A stretch of DNA of 64,000 nucleotides from Bacillus sp. NTK034 (GTDB lineage Bacteria; Bacillota; Bacilli; Bacillales; Cytobacillaceae), in contig NZ_JAFKOJ010000002.1 in NCBI RefSeq assembly GCF_017303275.1, positions 434,001 through 498,000 on the forward strand, given 5' to 3'. The notes beneath the pieces were generated by a model. It made no database searches. It was not told the origin of the DNA and saw nothing but the letters and a program-made list of their open reading frames with translations. This document shows, piece by piece, positions 1-9,388 of the stretch. The stretch's first letter is position 1, and the number at the start of each line of letters is the position of its first letter. The position numbers were made by a program, and so were the translations under genes.

Positions 1-814
1 TAGATACTCCTCCGCCTAATACTATTTTTTCCGGATTTAAGGTATTTGCAATATTTGCCAATGCCAATCCAAGGTGCATAGCTGTTTCATTGACAACCAG
101 AAGAGATGCTTCATCCCCATTCCTTGCCGAATCAAAAACATCTTTTGCGGTGATTAACCCATTTTCCTTATACAAATTGGAAAGAACCCCTTCTCCACCC
201 GATTTTAGGTTTTCAAGAGCCTGCCGGACAATGCCTGTAGCTGATGCTATTGTTTCAAGGCAGCCCGTTTTTCCGCAATTGCATTGAGCTCCGTCAAAAG
301 GAACGGAAGTAATGTGGCCAATTTCACCTGCAGCTCCGCTGACTCCCTGCACAATATCTCCGTTGGCTATTACGCCGCCGCCGACACCTGTGCCAAGTGT
401 TACACATACAAGATCTTTAGCGCCATTTCCGGCTCCCTTCCACATTTCGCCCAGAGCCGCGCAGTTAGCATCATTATCAATGATGACTGGAAGGGATGTT
501 TCCACTTCAAGCAAATCCTTCAGAGGGTAATTATCTTTCCATCCTAAATTAACAGTGTTATATACAACACCTGTTGCCAGATTTACAGGACCTGGAGCCC
601 CCATGCCAATGGCGATGATTTTATCCTTGCTTAAATCCAGTTCCTCCAATTTAAGATCGATGGCTTTAGCTATATTTATCGTAATATTTTTTCCTTCTTC
701 ACTATTGTCAGTGGGAATTTCCCATTTATGAATGATTTCCCCATAGTAGTTGATAAAAGCAAGTTTTGTAGTTGTTCCGCCTAAATCTACCCCAACCAGC
801 CATTTTTCTGCCAA
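1..814 (-). CDS. glcK: Glucokinase, ROK family (C-terminus beyond window)
   Basis: ATP-dependent phosphorylation of glucose to glucose-6-phosphate in the cytoplasm. The N-terminus carries the ROK phosphate-binding motif [11 protein letters not shown] (about residues 9-19). The second half shows [10 protein letters not shown] and the ROK zinc-site cluster, visible as CNCGKTGC, before the frame runs off the left edge (about 271 codons present, roughly 85% of the family length). A TTG start at 814 is chosen because AAAGGTG lies 7-8 nt upstream and homologues begin just before the DLGGT strand. It lies 19 nt behind yqgQ, as in B. subtilis (yqgP-yqgQ-glcK), so co-transcription is likely. Confidence 0.95.
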   Translation of the reverse strand, partial: MAEKWLVGVDLGGTTTKLAFINYYGEIIHKWEIPTDNSEEGKNITINIAKAIDLKLEELDLSKDKIIAIGMGAPGPVNLATGVVYNTVNLGWKDNYPLKDLLEVETSLPVIIDNDANCAALGEMWKGAGNGAKDLVCVTLGTGVGGGVIANGDIVQGVSGAAGEIGHITSVPFDGAQCNCGKTGCLETIASATGIVRQALENLKSGGEGVLSNLYKENGLITAKDVFDSARNGDEASLLVVNETAMHLGLALANIANTLNPEKIVLGGGVS

Positions 815-833
815 ACTCCATCACCTTTTCTGT

Positions 834-1034
834 CTATTTTTTCTCTTTAAGATTCTGAATTTCAGTCCGTAAAATCAAGATGCTGCTCTGGTAATCTTTC
901 ACATCAATAAGCTGAGAATCATATAGCTCTTTTAATTCTGCAGCCATAAGCTCCAAATCAGCTTCACGATCCCCTATGTAGATGATTGTCCCATATTTCT
1001 TAAGAAATTGCTGTATATCATAAATGGTTTTCAT
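834..1034 (-). CDS. yqgQ: YqgQ family protein (DUF910)
   Basis: Small (66 aa) cytoplasmic protein of unknown function found beside glucokinase throughout Bacillaceae. The sequence opens MKTIYDIQQFLKKYGT and contains the family-typical DREADLELM segment. It is short, charged and predicted all-helical, with no catalytic motif and no membrane segment. The ATG at 1034 has AGAGGT 5-6 nt upstream. Only 19 nt separate it from glcK, so it is probably translated from the same message. Identity rests on length, sequence and position; function is not known. Confidence 0.9.
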   Translation of the reverse strand: MKTIYDIQQFLKKYGTIIYIGDREADLELMAAELKELYDSQLIDVKDYQSSILILRTEIQNLKEKK

Positions 1035-1143
1035 TCTGTACCTCTGCCCTATCGATAAGTTTATACCTCAATAAAGTATAATCTAAATTTCCAACCTTCT
1101 CAAGATGGACAAGCTCCCGCAAATAAATAAGATTCCTGGGCTA

Positions 1144-1193
1144 ATCTAAAAAACCCCTTCCCGGCACAGCAGCCAGTGAGGGATTTTTTAGAT
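1144..1193 (-). terminator. Terminator of the SpoVAF-like gene
   Basis: Inverted repeat ATCTAAAAAACCCC / GGGATTTTTTAGAT enclosing a GC-rich interior, with a T-run in the minus direction. Its right arm touches the stop codon of the gene ending at 1194. Confidence 0.75.
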
Positions 1194-2681
1194 TTAGCGA
1201 TCTGGATCTTTTGGATGCAGAAAACGCGGCCGCCTGTTCTTCAATGGTATTGGCGATCTGAGCAATACATCCCTGAATGCTCTCAAATTGAAAGGGATGA
1301 ATGGCCACAGGTATGGCACTCCAAAAGACTTCATTCTTGCCAGCATGATTATCAGCAGCATGATGCCAGCTACATATCCATAAGTATGGAAAATACTTGT
1401 TGCAATCAGCAAGGCAATTCTTATCAGCCTGTTGGCCAGGCTCATTTCATAGCTTGGTGTTGAAAATGTTCCAATTGCTGCTATTGCTAAATAAAGAATT
1501 ACTTCATTAATGAACAATCCAACTTCAACAGCTACCTGTCCAATCATCAGTGCAGCTACCAGTCCGAGTGCAGTGGCCAGCGCGGATGGAGTATGGATCG
1601 CGGCCATCCTCAGCATATCCAAACCGAGCTCTATCATAAGGAACTGAATGACTAATGGCAGCTGTCCTGTTTCATTCGGCCCGATATATGATAATGCATC
1701 AGGCAGCAGCTGTGGCTGTATTGCAAATAAGTACCATAAAGGCAAAAGAAAAATGGAGGCCCAGACAGCCAAAAATCGGACAAATCGCAAATATGCACCT
1801 ACAAGGGGCTTATTACGGTATTCCTCAGCATGCTGCAGGTGATGCCAGAAGGTTGTCGGTGTTATGATCACACTGGGCGAACCATCGACGATAATGCATA
1901 CATGCCCTTCATAAAGATGGGTTGCTGCTGTATCAGGCCTTTCGGTATACCTTACCATCGGGTAGGGATTCCAATGCCGGCCGGAAATGAATTCCTCTAT
2001 TGATTTTTCGGCCATTGGCAATCCATCAGTGTCAATCTTAGAAATTGATTCCTTTATTTTTTTAACCATTTCAGGATCGGCAATGTCTTCAATATAACTG
2101 ACAACAATATCTGTTTTAGACCGTCTTCCCACTTGCATATATTCCATGCGAAGTGTCCGGTCTCTTATTCTTCTCCTCGTTAAAGCAGTATTAAAAACAA
2201 GTGTTTCTACAAACCCATCCCTTGAACCGCGGACAACACGTTCGATATCAGGCTCCTGCGGGCCTCTTACCGGATATGTACGGGCATCAATGAGAATCAC
2301 TTCATCGACACCATCCACAACTAAAGCAGTCGGACCAGCCAGCACCATATCCACAACTTTATCCAGATCATCAGTGGTTTCAACCTCTACGTAGGGTATA
2401 TACGTTTTTATTAACCGGGAAAGTGTATCCCCTTCCAGCTGGCCTGCATCCAATCCAGCAAGCATTTTCATCAGATAGTGCAAAATATCGTCTTTTACAA
2501 AGCCATCTACAAGATATAGAGCCATTTCCCTTTCTGCATATTCAACATCCAGCTGAATCACATCAAAGCTTTTTTCAACTCCAAGTGCTTCTTTAAGATA
2601 TTCTATATTTTCTTTCAGTGAAACCTTTACAGGCTCTTTTCTGACTTTCTCCAAAATCCCCACCTCAGCATTCTGTTCCAT
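1194..2681 (-). CDS. SpoVAF-like GerA-family spore germination protein
   Basis: 495-aa inner-spore-membrane protein of the GerA/SpoVAF family. The first ~290 residues are the soluble N-terminal domain (PTALVVDGVDEVILIDAR near residue 110, then RDRTLRMEYMQVGRRSKTD). The C-terminal third has about five membrane segments (from RFLAVWASIFLLPLWYLF onward). Length and sequence resemble SpoVAF more than the GerAA nutrient-receptor A-subunit. It stands alone between gluP and yqgQ, with no B or C receptor subunits and no spoVA genes beside it. In B. subtilis gluP and yqgQ are adjacent, so this is an extra gene. ATG at 2681 follows AAGGA. A role in germination ion release is inferred from family only. 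Confidence 0.85.
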   Translation of the reverse strand: MEQNAEVGILEKVRKEPVKVSLKENIEYLKEALGVEKSFDVIQLDVEYAEREMALYLVDGFVKDDILHYLMKMLAGLDAGQLEGDTLSRLIKTYIPYVEVETTDDLDKVVDMVLAGPTALVVDGVDEVILIDARTYPVRGPQEPDIERVVRGSRDGFVETLVFNTALTRRRIRDRTLRMEYMQVGRRSKTDIVVSYIEDIADPEMVKKIKESISKIDTDGLPMAEKSIEEFISGRHWNPYPMVRYTERPDTAATHLYEGHVCIIVDGSPSVIITPTTFWHHLQHAEEYRNKPLVGAYLRFVRFLAVWASIFLLPLWYLFAIQPQLLPDALSYIGPNETGQLPLVIQFLMIELGLDMLRMAAIHTPSALATALGLVAALMIGQVAVEVGLFINEVILYLAIAAIGTFSTPSYEMSLANRLIRIALLIATSIFHTYGYVAGIMLLIIMLARMKSFGVPYLWPFIPFNLRAFRDVLLRSPIPLKNRRPRFLHPKDPDR

Positions 2682-2718
2682 TCTTTTCCTTGCATACTAT
2701 TCAACATCATAGACATGC

Positions 2719-2751
2719 AAAAAAAAAATCATACCAATGATTGGCATGATT
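2719..2751 (-). terminator. Terminator downstream of gluP
   Basis: Hairpin AATCATACC / GGCATGATT with an A-rich stretch at 2719-2728 that reads as a U-tract on the minus strand. It lies about 80 nt past the gluP stop. Confidence 0.65.
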
Positions 2752-2829
2752 CAATGAAAATCCGCAGGAAATGAAGATTATATTTCCCAGGAAGTAAGCT
2801 GAAAATTCAGTATAATACCAGCTGTCTTT

Positions 2830-4350
2830 CTATTCTATTTGGTTTAAAAGCTTTTGATAATCTTCCTGATCCGGTTTAAGACCAGCTGCTTTTTGAGCAT
2901 GATATCTTGCTTTTTCCGGGTCTTCTTCATCTAAATAGATCAGTGCAAGATTGTAATGTGCTTCGTGGAAAGCAGCTTCTTCCTTTACTACGTGGAGAAG
3001 ATGATCTTTCGCATCTTCCAGTTGTCCCACCTTTATTTCCGCATATGATAACAGGAAATAAGCCTCTGGTGAGGCATTCCCTTCATTAACAAAATCAGCA
3101 AGCATTGATCGAGCCTTTTCAAACTCTTCAGCATTAATATGCTCCTGGGCCATCACCATTGCAGTCTGTTCATTTAAAAGCCTTCCTGGTTCATTGAAAC
3201 CATATTTCAACAATCCAGCAGCCAGACAGAGTGATGCTGCTAAAAACAGGAACTGAAGCAATGGCCGCTTCTTCCTGGGAAAATGCACAATTCCAGTAGC
3301 AAGAAATCCGCCAATCAGCCCGCCGATATGGCCAGCGTTATCAATCCCCGGAATGGTAAATCCAAATGCAAGGTTTATGCCCAATACCACAAGTATATTA
3401 AATCCCATTGTCCGGAAGAAAAGACTAGGATAAATGAGCCCAAAATATAAAAGTGCTCCGAAACAGCCAAAAATAGCTCCGCTTGCTCCAGCTGAAAGGG
3501 TAGGGCTAAAAATGAAACTGGCTAAAGTTCCGCCAAAACCAGCAGCCAAATAAATAACTAGGAACCTTAGATTTCCATACACGCGTTCCACTGCCGAACC
3601 AAGATAAAATAAGGCAAGTGTATTCATTAATAAATGGAGCAGTCCGATATGAAGAACAATCGGGGTCAAAAACCTCCACCATTCCCCATCAAGAATTAAT
3701 GGGTTAAATTTAGCCCCATACTTAATTAATGTCGATGTATCTGTGCTCCCGCCCATTGCTTCCAAAACTAAAAAAACAGCAACTTGAATAAAAATGAATA
3801 TATACGTAAAAAATGGCTTCCCAAAATTAAACATTTCCTTTTCTTTCTTTGCTGTTTTCACAGCTTTAGAAAGAGCAGCATGCTTCAGAGCTTCAACATC
3901 CATTTCCGCATAATTTCCGGACAGTAGGGTTAATGGCTTTTCGAAAATGGCCTCAACCTCACTTAGGCTATCCGGTTTGCCGGACTCAATGATTAGGGTT
4001 TGGACAGAGGCTTTCGCATTTTCAGGCATGAAGGGTTCTGTAATGCGGAATTCATAGTCATCGACAGGCAGGTACTTTGTGACATAGATATTTAATACTG
4101 GCAGCTCCCTTTTACCAAGCTGCTTCCTGACAGATTCTGCTTTTTGGGAAGTAACTTCGATATCCCGCTGCATCCAATTGCTCCAGTCAAGATTATATTT
4201 TAGGAGCCTGATTGCCTTTATCGTTTTATGCTCCATCTTTTCTAGCCATAATTCATCCTGATCTCCAGATAGCTGAATCATTCTGTACCCCTGATCAGAT
4301 ATGAAATAATCCGCAATTTTCCAAAATAAATAATCCTCTTGAACGGCCAA
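2830..4350 (-). CDS. gluP: Rhomboid intramembrane serine protease GluP with TPR tail
   Basis: 506-aa membrane protease (YqgP/GluP). Residues ~1-170 form a soluble N-terminal domain. About seven transmembrane segments follow, with catalytic serine in GASGAIFG (about residue 290) and catalytic histidine in NAGHIGG (about 341). Residues ~390-506 are tetratricopeptide repeats (SPEAYFLLSYAEIKVGQLED and a second copy). B. subtilis GluP is 507 aa with the same plan; there it cleaves the magnesium transporter MgtE together with FtsH. TTG at 4350 is preferred because GGGGG sits 5 nt upstream; a GTG at 4362 is the alternative. No key residue is missing. Confidence 0.95.
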   Translation of the reverse strand: MAVQEDYLFWKIADYFISDQGYRMIQLSGDQDELWLEKMEHKTIKAIRLLKYNLDWSNWMQRDIEVTSQKAESVRKQLGKRELPVLNIYVTKYLPVDDYEFRITEPFMPENAKASVQTLIIESGKPDSLSEVEAIFEKPLTLLSGNYAEMDVEALKHAALSKAVKTAKKEKEMFNFGKPFFTYIFIFIQVAVFLVLEAMGGSTDTSTLIKYGAKFNPLILDGEWWRFLTPIVLHIGLLHLLMNTLALFYLGSAVERVYGNLRFLVIYLAAGFGGTLASFIFSPTLSAGASGAIFGCFGALLYFGLIYPSLFFRTMGFNILVVLGINLAFGFTIPGIDNAGHIGGLIGGFLATGIVHFPRKKRPLLQFLFLAASLCLAAGLLKYGFNEPGRLLNEQTAMVMAQEHINAEEFEKARSMLADFVNEGNASPEAYFLLSYAEIKVGQLEDAKDHLLHVVKEEAAFHEAHYNLALIYLDEEDPEKARYHAQKAAGLKPDQEDYQKLLNQIE

Positions 4351-4458
4351 TTCTTCCCCCACTCTCTATACGTTTCAATGATTACAATACTTTATTTAAC
4401 TATAGGCAAAAAAGAAACCTTTTGTAAAAGAAAAAGCACCTGAATATTTATCCAAAAT

Positions 4459-4481
4459 AAAAAGACCATTACGGTCTTTTT
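4459..4481. terminator. Intrinsic terminator (yqgO-like gene)
   Basis: Perfect hairpin AAAAAGACC / GGTCTTTTT with a 5-nt loop, immediately past the small gene at 4488. Symmetric enough to act in both directions. Confidence 0.75.
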
Positions 4482-4487
4482 ACTTCT

Positions 4488-4688
4488 TTATTGCCGCCCT
4501 TCCGAGGGCCCAGAAGAGAAAACAGAGCTCATCATCCTGTCGCGGACAAGCGGAAAACTCATTACTGAAGTGACTAGCAGTTTCCGCAAAAAGACATTCC
4601 CAAAAATAACATTAATCAATCGATAACGGTTATGATAGGCAAAATAAGTGCCAAGACCTATCATAAATATGGATAGTAATCGAGACAT
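4488..4688 (-). CDS. Small YqgO-like membrane protein
   Basis: 66-aa protein with one hydrophobic segment at the N-terminus (LLSIFMIGLGTYFAY) followed by a basic, amphipathic stretch ending FSSGPSEGRQ. No domain recognised. Position (between 5-formyl-THF cyclo-ligase and gluP) matches yqgO of B. subtilis, a protein of similar size, but homology is inferred from synteny. The ATG at 4688 has a strong GAGGAGGG upstream, so translation is credible. Function unknown; a peripheral or single-pass membrane location is the most that can be said. Confidence 0.7.
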   Translation of the reverse strand: MSRLLSIFMIGLGTYFAYHNRYRLINVIFGNVFLRKLLVTSVMSFPLVRDRMMSSVFSSGPSEGRQ

Positions 4689-4781
4689 TAAAAATCCCTC
4701 CTCTTCCTTATTGTGAGAAGAGGAAATAATTTTTATCCATGCTTCATAACAAAATAAAATTCGCCTCCCAATGCAAGCTGG

Positions 4782-5774
<993 letters not shown>

Positions 5775-5783
5775 TCAGTCCGT

Positions 5784-6572
5784 CTATATCAATAGAATAA
5801 ATAGAAGCAATCCCAACGAGGCTGAAGCTAAACCCGAACAAAAATTAACAAAGTCATTATCTGCAAAACGCCTTCCTTTTACCAATAAGGCCGGCTGTCC
5901 GCAATGTTCGGTTTTTTCAACATTTTCATTGCACACCAGGCACTTGTATTCAGCCTGAAAAAAAGCCCCCAATATGGAATCAATCAGATTTCCCGCAAAT
6001 CCAAAGATCCCAATCAGCATAACCTCATAAAGTGAAACGCTGAACAGCATAAATGAAAGAAGTGCAATAGCAAAAGAACCTGACAAAGCTGCAATTGTGC
6101 CCAGAATGCTGACAGCACCTGAAGTTCCCGTCTCTACTGGCTTCCAGGTCCTCAACGAAATGGGGGATTTTTGACTTAATGAACCAATTTCTGATGCCCA
6201 GGTGTCCGAATTCGCTGCAGCCAGGCCAATTAGAAATGCTATTAGCCAAACCGGTGATGGATTCAGGAGATAGAGTATGCTGGAAATAGCTGCTATTCCT
6301 CCATTTGCTGCCACCTGCTGCCAATCCCTCCTTGACCCTTTTGCATGCTTATTTTCGAATGTCTCTTTTCTATGGCTTTTAAATTTTGACCAAAAGCTTG
6401 AGCTCGCAAAGAAGAACCCCAGTACAAGGAGACCGTAAAAACCAAATCCCCATCCTGTTGCCGCACCTACAATGAATGCGGCTATACTGCCTGAAAAGGT
6501 CAGTAATCGGAAATAATATCCAGCTAGAGCTGTGATCAATATAAAAATAATAATTACAATAGATTCAAGCAT
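5784..6572 (-). CDS. DUF92 (TMEM19-like) family membrane protein
   Basis: 262-aa integral membrane protein with about six hydrophobic segments. Family markers are GAATGWGFGFYGL near residue 35, the polar stretch KHAKGSRRDWQQVAANGG near 75, and ANSDTWASEIGSLS near 140. A cysteine pair follows (CLVCNENVEKTEHCG, about 215). DUF92 is the family of the plant phytyl-phosphate kinase VTE6, so a polyprenyl-phosphate kinase-like activity is possible but unproven here. The start overlaps the end of the 5-formyl-THF cyclo-ligase gene by 8 nt, indicating translational coupling. The function in bacilli is unknown. Confidence 0.8.
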   Translation of the reverse strand: MLESIVIIIFILITALAGYYFRLLTFSGSIAAFIVGAATGWGFGFYGLLVLGFFFASSSFWSKFKSHRKETFENKHAKGSRRDWQQVAANGGIAAISSILYLLNPSPVWLIAFLIGLAAANSDTWASEIGSLSQKSPISLRTWKPVETGTSGAVSILGTIAALSGSFAIALLSFMLFSVSLYEVMLIGIFGFAGNLIDSILGAFFQAEYKCLVCNENVEKTEHCGQPALLVKGRRFADNDFVNFCSGLASASLGLLLFILLI

Positions 6573-7140
6573 TGCCGGATGCCCAAACCTGCTGATCGGT
6601 AATAATCATTTCCACCGGCTTGTCATGGTTTTCTACTGGAAAGCCGTTTAAAATCTGCAGTTCAAAAGCCAGTGAGACGGTTCTTCCTTTATAGTGCTCG
6701 AGAAAACGATCATAATAGCCTCCCCCAAACCCCAGGCGAAAGCCGTTTTTCATGTATGCGAGCCCGGGAACAATTAAGGTTTCGATTTCCTCACTGCGAA
6801 CTTCATCTGTCTTTTCTGGACTTGGTTCCCATAATCCATAGTACACAGACTCCAATTCCCTGAAGCTTTTCAGTTCACGGAACACCATTTGCTTTGTGTG
6901 GGGAATGCATTTCGGGACAGCAACCCTTTTTCCATCTTCCCATGCTTTTCTGATAATCTGCCACGTATCCGCTTCAGGCGGCTTTGAAACCGTTATTCCT
7001 ATCGTTTTAGCTTGAAGCCATAAAGGACTGCTATAAAGGCTGCGGGCAATTTCATAGGATAGCTGTTCAAACTCAGGCTTGCTCAATTCCTTCATTCTAT
7101 TCAGCATTTGCTTTCTAAGCGCCTTTTTATCCATTTCCAT
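6565..7140 (-). CDS. yqgN: 5-formyltetrahydrofolate cyclo-ligase
   Basis: 191-aa cytosolic enzyme that converts 5-formyl-THF to 5,10-methenyl-THF using ATP, returning stored folate to one-carbon metabolism. Diagnostic motifs are the N-terminal KKALRKQMLNRM, VPKCIPHTKQM in the middle, and the ATP-binding RLGFGGGYYDRFL near residue 140. ATG at 7140 is chosen because GGAGG lies 7 nt upstream; the frame stays open 11 codons further but that ATG has no ribosome binding site. It lies between rpmG and the DUF92 gene, as yqgN does in B. subtilis relative to rpmGA. Confidence 0.93.
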   Translation of the reverse strand: MEMDKKALRKQMLNRMKELSKPEFEQLSYEIARSLYSSPLWLQAKTIGITVSKPPEADTWQIIRKAWEDGKRVAVPKCIPHTKQMVFRELKSFRELESVYYGLWEPSPEKTDEVRSEEIETLIVPGLAYMKNGFRLGFGGGYYDRFLEHYKGRTVSLAFELQILNGFPVENHDKPVEMIITDQQVWASGNA

Positions 7141-7226
7141 ATCATACCCTCCAACAGAAGATGACATATGCAAATCCCCTCAATAATTTATCCAAAAAAG
7201 GGAAGTATACCCATAAAAAAAGTCAA

Positions 7227-7257
7227 CAAAAAAAGCAGTAGGAATGATCCTACCGCT
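7227..7257 (-). terminator. Terminator of rpmG
   Basis: Hairpin AGCAGTAGGA / TCCTACCGCT with a 4-nt loop followed on the minus strand by a seven-T run. It begins at the rpmG stop codon. Confidence 0.8.
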
Positions 7258-7406
7258 TATTTTGTTTCACGATGTGTAGTCGAACGCTTATCTCTTGGGC
7301 AATATTTTTTAAGCTCAAGACGATCTGGATTATTTCGTTTATTTTTTTTAGAAATATAGTTACGATCTCCACATTCTGTGCAAGCTAACGTAATGTTTAC
7401 ACGCAT
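7257..7406 (-). CDS. rpmG: 50S ribosomal protein L33 (type 1)
   Basis: 49-aa large-subunit ribosomal protein. It starts [17 protein letters not shown] and ends STTHRETK, the standard L33 frame. Zinc-binding (C+) L33 forms carry two Cys-x2-Cys pairs; here the first pair (CTEC, residues 9 and 12) is intact, but the second has only one cysteine followed by Pro-Arg-Asp, so three of four ligands remain. ATG at 7406 follows GGAGG. It has its own terminator and lies in the position of B. subtilis rpmGA. Confidence 0.95.
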   Translation of the reverse strand: MRVNITLACTECGDRNYISKKNKRNNPDRLELKKYCPRDKRSTTHRETK

Positions 7407-7483
7407 GTAATTTCCCTCCAAACTATGTTCAAACTAGTTCGTTCATACGACTTTTCTATAATATCACTTTTTAATTCGAAATG

Positions 7484-8125
7484 CTAGTACGTTTTTTTAA
7501 AAGTACCCTCTTTAACCCTGCCTATTAGCAGGTTGTTATACTGAAGGATTTCTGATTTGCTGTCTCCGTTAATAATCCATGATTCTCCTTCTATTGTCCC
7601 TCTGCCATTGAATGCTGCTTTAAGGGAGAAGACGCTTATGGCATTCCCCTGGACCATCGGATGATATTTTAAAGTTCCTTTCTTTCTGCAGTTCCAAATT
7701 TGGTCACTGTATACATTCCAGTATGGCTGAATCGTACACTCTTCCATTTTTTTGCCGTTTAGCTGGCCATTAACCAAAAACAGCTTGGAATCAGCCAAAT
7801 GAAAGATGACATTTTCTGCGGGAGAAATGAACGAGAGATGTTCACGGGAAGAATAATCATGTCTGTGCTGCAATAAGAGCTTAATCATTCTGGGCTCGTC
7901 CACATGGTTTGTGATATAGCTTTTAAAATATGAAATTTTGGAGTGGATTTTTTCTGTCTTAATTTGAACAGAAATATTTTCATCAGGAAATATCTCTTTA
8001 CTGCCATTCTCCATCCAGTAAGTCTTCCCGTCTATCCATAAACCCGGAATCATTTTCAATTTCCCGATCGGCGCTTTCTCCATTTCTTCATAAACATCAG
8101 ATTGAATCCAATTTAATGTATTCAT
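7484..8125 (-). CDS. Uncharacterised protein behind glycosyltransferase gene
   Basis: 213-aa soluble protein that I do not recognise. No signal peptide, membrane segment or catalytic motif is visible. It is rich in beta-strand-like aromatic and polar stretches, with short segments such as IPGLWIDGKTYWMENGSKE and DSKLFLVNGQLNGKKMEE. The start at 8125 is preferred over 8131 because AAGGTG lies 7 nt upstream of it. It follows the GT4 gene after 27 nt on the same strand and probably belongs to a DUF4912-GT4-this-gene operon, which suggests a carbohydrate or envelope connection. Function unknown. Confidence 0.75.
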   Translation of the reverse strand: MNTLNWIQSDVYEEMEKAPIGKLKMIPGLWIDGKTYWMENGSKEIFPDENISVQIKTEKIHSKISYFKSYITNHVDEPRMIKLLLQHRHDYSSREHLSFISPAENVIFHLADSKLFLVNGQLNGKKMEECTIQPYWNVYSDQIWNCRKKGTLKYHPMVQGNAISVFSLKAAFNGRGTIEGESWIINGDSKSEILQYNNLLIGRVKEGTFKKTY

Positions 8126-8152
8126 CTTCATGCACCTTTTTCTATAATTTTT

Positions 8153-9388
8153 TTAAACAAAGTCTTCTAGCTTTTGGCTGATTAGGGTTTCTTGGAATAC
8201 TCTTTTGGTTTCCTCCGCAATGCGTCCCCAGCTGAATAGGCTTTCTGCGACCTTTTGACCTTGTCTGCCAATTGTAAGGGCTGCTTTTGGATCTTCAAGG
8301 AGAGCGGTAGCCTGCTCTGTGAAACTGCCAGGTTCTCCCGGTGTCATGAACAGTCCCGAATATCCATGTTTTATTATCCCCTTTAACCCGCCAGTGTTAG
8401 ATACTATCGCCGGTTTCCCGGCAATCATTGCTTCGAGTGCAACAATGCCAAATGGCTCATAATAACTTGGAAAAACAGCGAACTCACACTTCAGAAAGAG
8501 AGCTACTCTTTGCATATCATTAATAAAACCCGGAAAATGAATTACATCGTCAACATTCAGTTCTTTCGCTTTTTTTCTATGTGCTTCAAGCATAGGCCCT
8601 TTGCCGGCTATAATGAAATAAGTATCCGGGTACTTTTCTTTTATAATAGGCGCTGCTTCGATCAAGGTATCAAACCCTTTTTCCCTGACCATCCGCCCAA
8701 TAGAAAATATCAGTCTGCCGCCTTTTTTTACCTGCAGCCCCTCCAATAAAGAGTCAACGTCTTCAAGAAGGGGTTCCTTGCTGATTCCGTTTGCAATAAC
8801 AGACATTTTTTCGTTTTCAATAGCAAATTGCTGGAGTACTTCTTCCTTCATATATTCACTGCAGACAATAACCTGATCTGATCCGAGTATCAGCTGCTCT
8901 TCTTTTCTATGGATAAACTTCTGCAATTCTGTGTAAATCCCATTATTCCTTCCATATTCGGTTGCATGTATAGTCGTAATTAAAGGACACTGTAAACTCT
9001 CCTTTAATGACAGGCCGCATGCACCCACAAGCCAGTCATGTGCGTGGATGAGCTCAAAGTGGTGGAAGGATGACAGTTCATTGGCTTTTTGCTCCATCGC
9101 CAAATTCAATCCTAAAATCCAATGCAAAAAGTTAGGATCTTTTTCATTAAGCGGCTTAACTCGATGTATATAGATACCGTCTTTACGTTCATTGCTGGAA
9201 AGATTTCCTGGATTAGCTGTCAGAATATGGACCTCATAATCATGTTTCAATCCTCCGGCGAGTCCATGGACATGTCTTGATAAGCCACCGACAACATGGG
9301 GAGGATATTCCCACGTAAGAAGAAGAATCTTAGGTAAGCCTTTATGGCAGCTTTTTTTATTTGGCTCAGCAGTTACCGTTTCTATCAT
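8153..9388 (-). CDS. yqgM: GT4-family glycosyltransferase (YqgM-like)
   Basis: 411-aa GT-B fold glycosyltransferase. The N-terminal domain shows WEYPPHVVGGLSRHVHGLA (residues ~26-44), the starch/glycogen synthase-like opening of this subgroup. The C-terminal nucleotide-sugar domain has IFSIGRMVREKGFDTLIEA near 225 and the EX7E motif in EPFGIVALEAMIAGKPAIVS near 310. The donor and acceptor cannot be read from sequence; glycogen synthase-like or sucrose/trehalose-type relatives exist. It overlaps the DUF4912 gene by 4 nt (ATGA), so the two are translationally coupled. Position matches B. subtilis yqgM, but assignment of that name is by synteny. Confidence 0.85.
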   Translation of the reverse strand: MIETVTAEPNKKSCHKGLPKILLLTWEYPPHVVGGLSRHVHGLAGGLKHDYEVHILTANPGNLSSNERKDGIYIHRVKPLNEKDPNFLHWILGLNLAMEQKANELSSFHHFELIHAHDWLVGACGLSLKESLQCPLITTIHATEYGRNNGIYTELQKFIHRKEEQLILGSDQVIVCSEYMKEEVLQQFAIENEKMSVIANGISKEPLLEDVDSLLEGLQVKKGGRLIFSIGRMVREKGFDTLIEAAPIIKEKYPDTYFIIAGKGPMLEAHRKKAKELNVDDVIHFPGFINDMQRVALFLKCEFAVFPSYYEPFGIVALEAMIAGKPAIVSNTGGLKGIIKHGYSGLFMTPGEPGSFTEQATALLEDPKAALTIGRQGQKVAESLFSWGRIAEETKRVFQETLISQKLEDFV

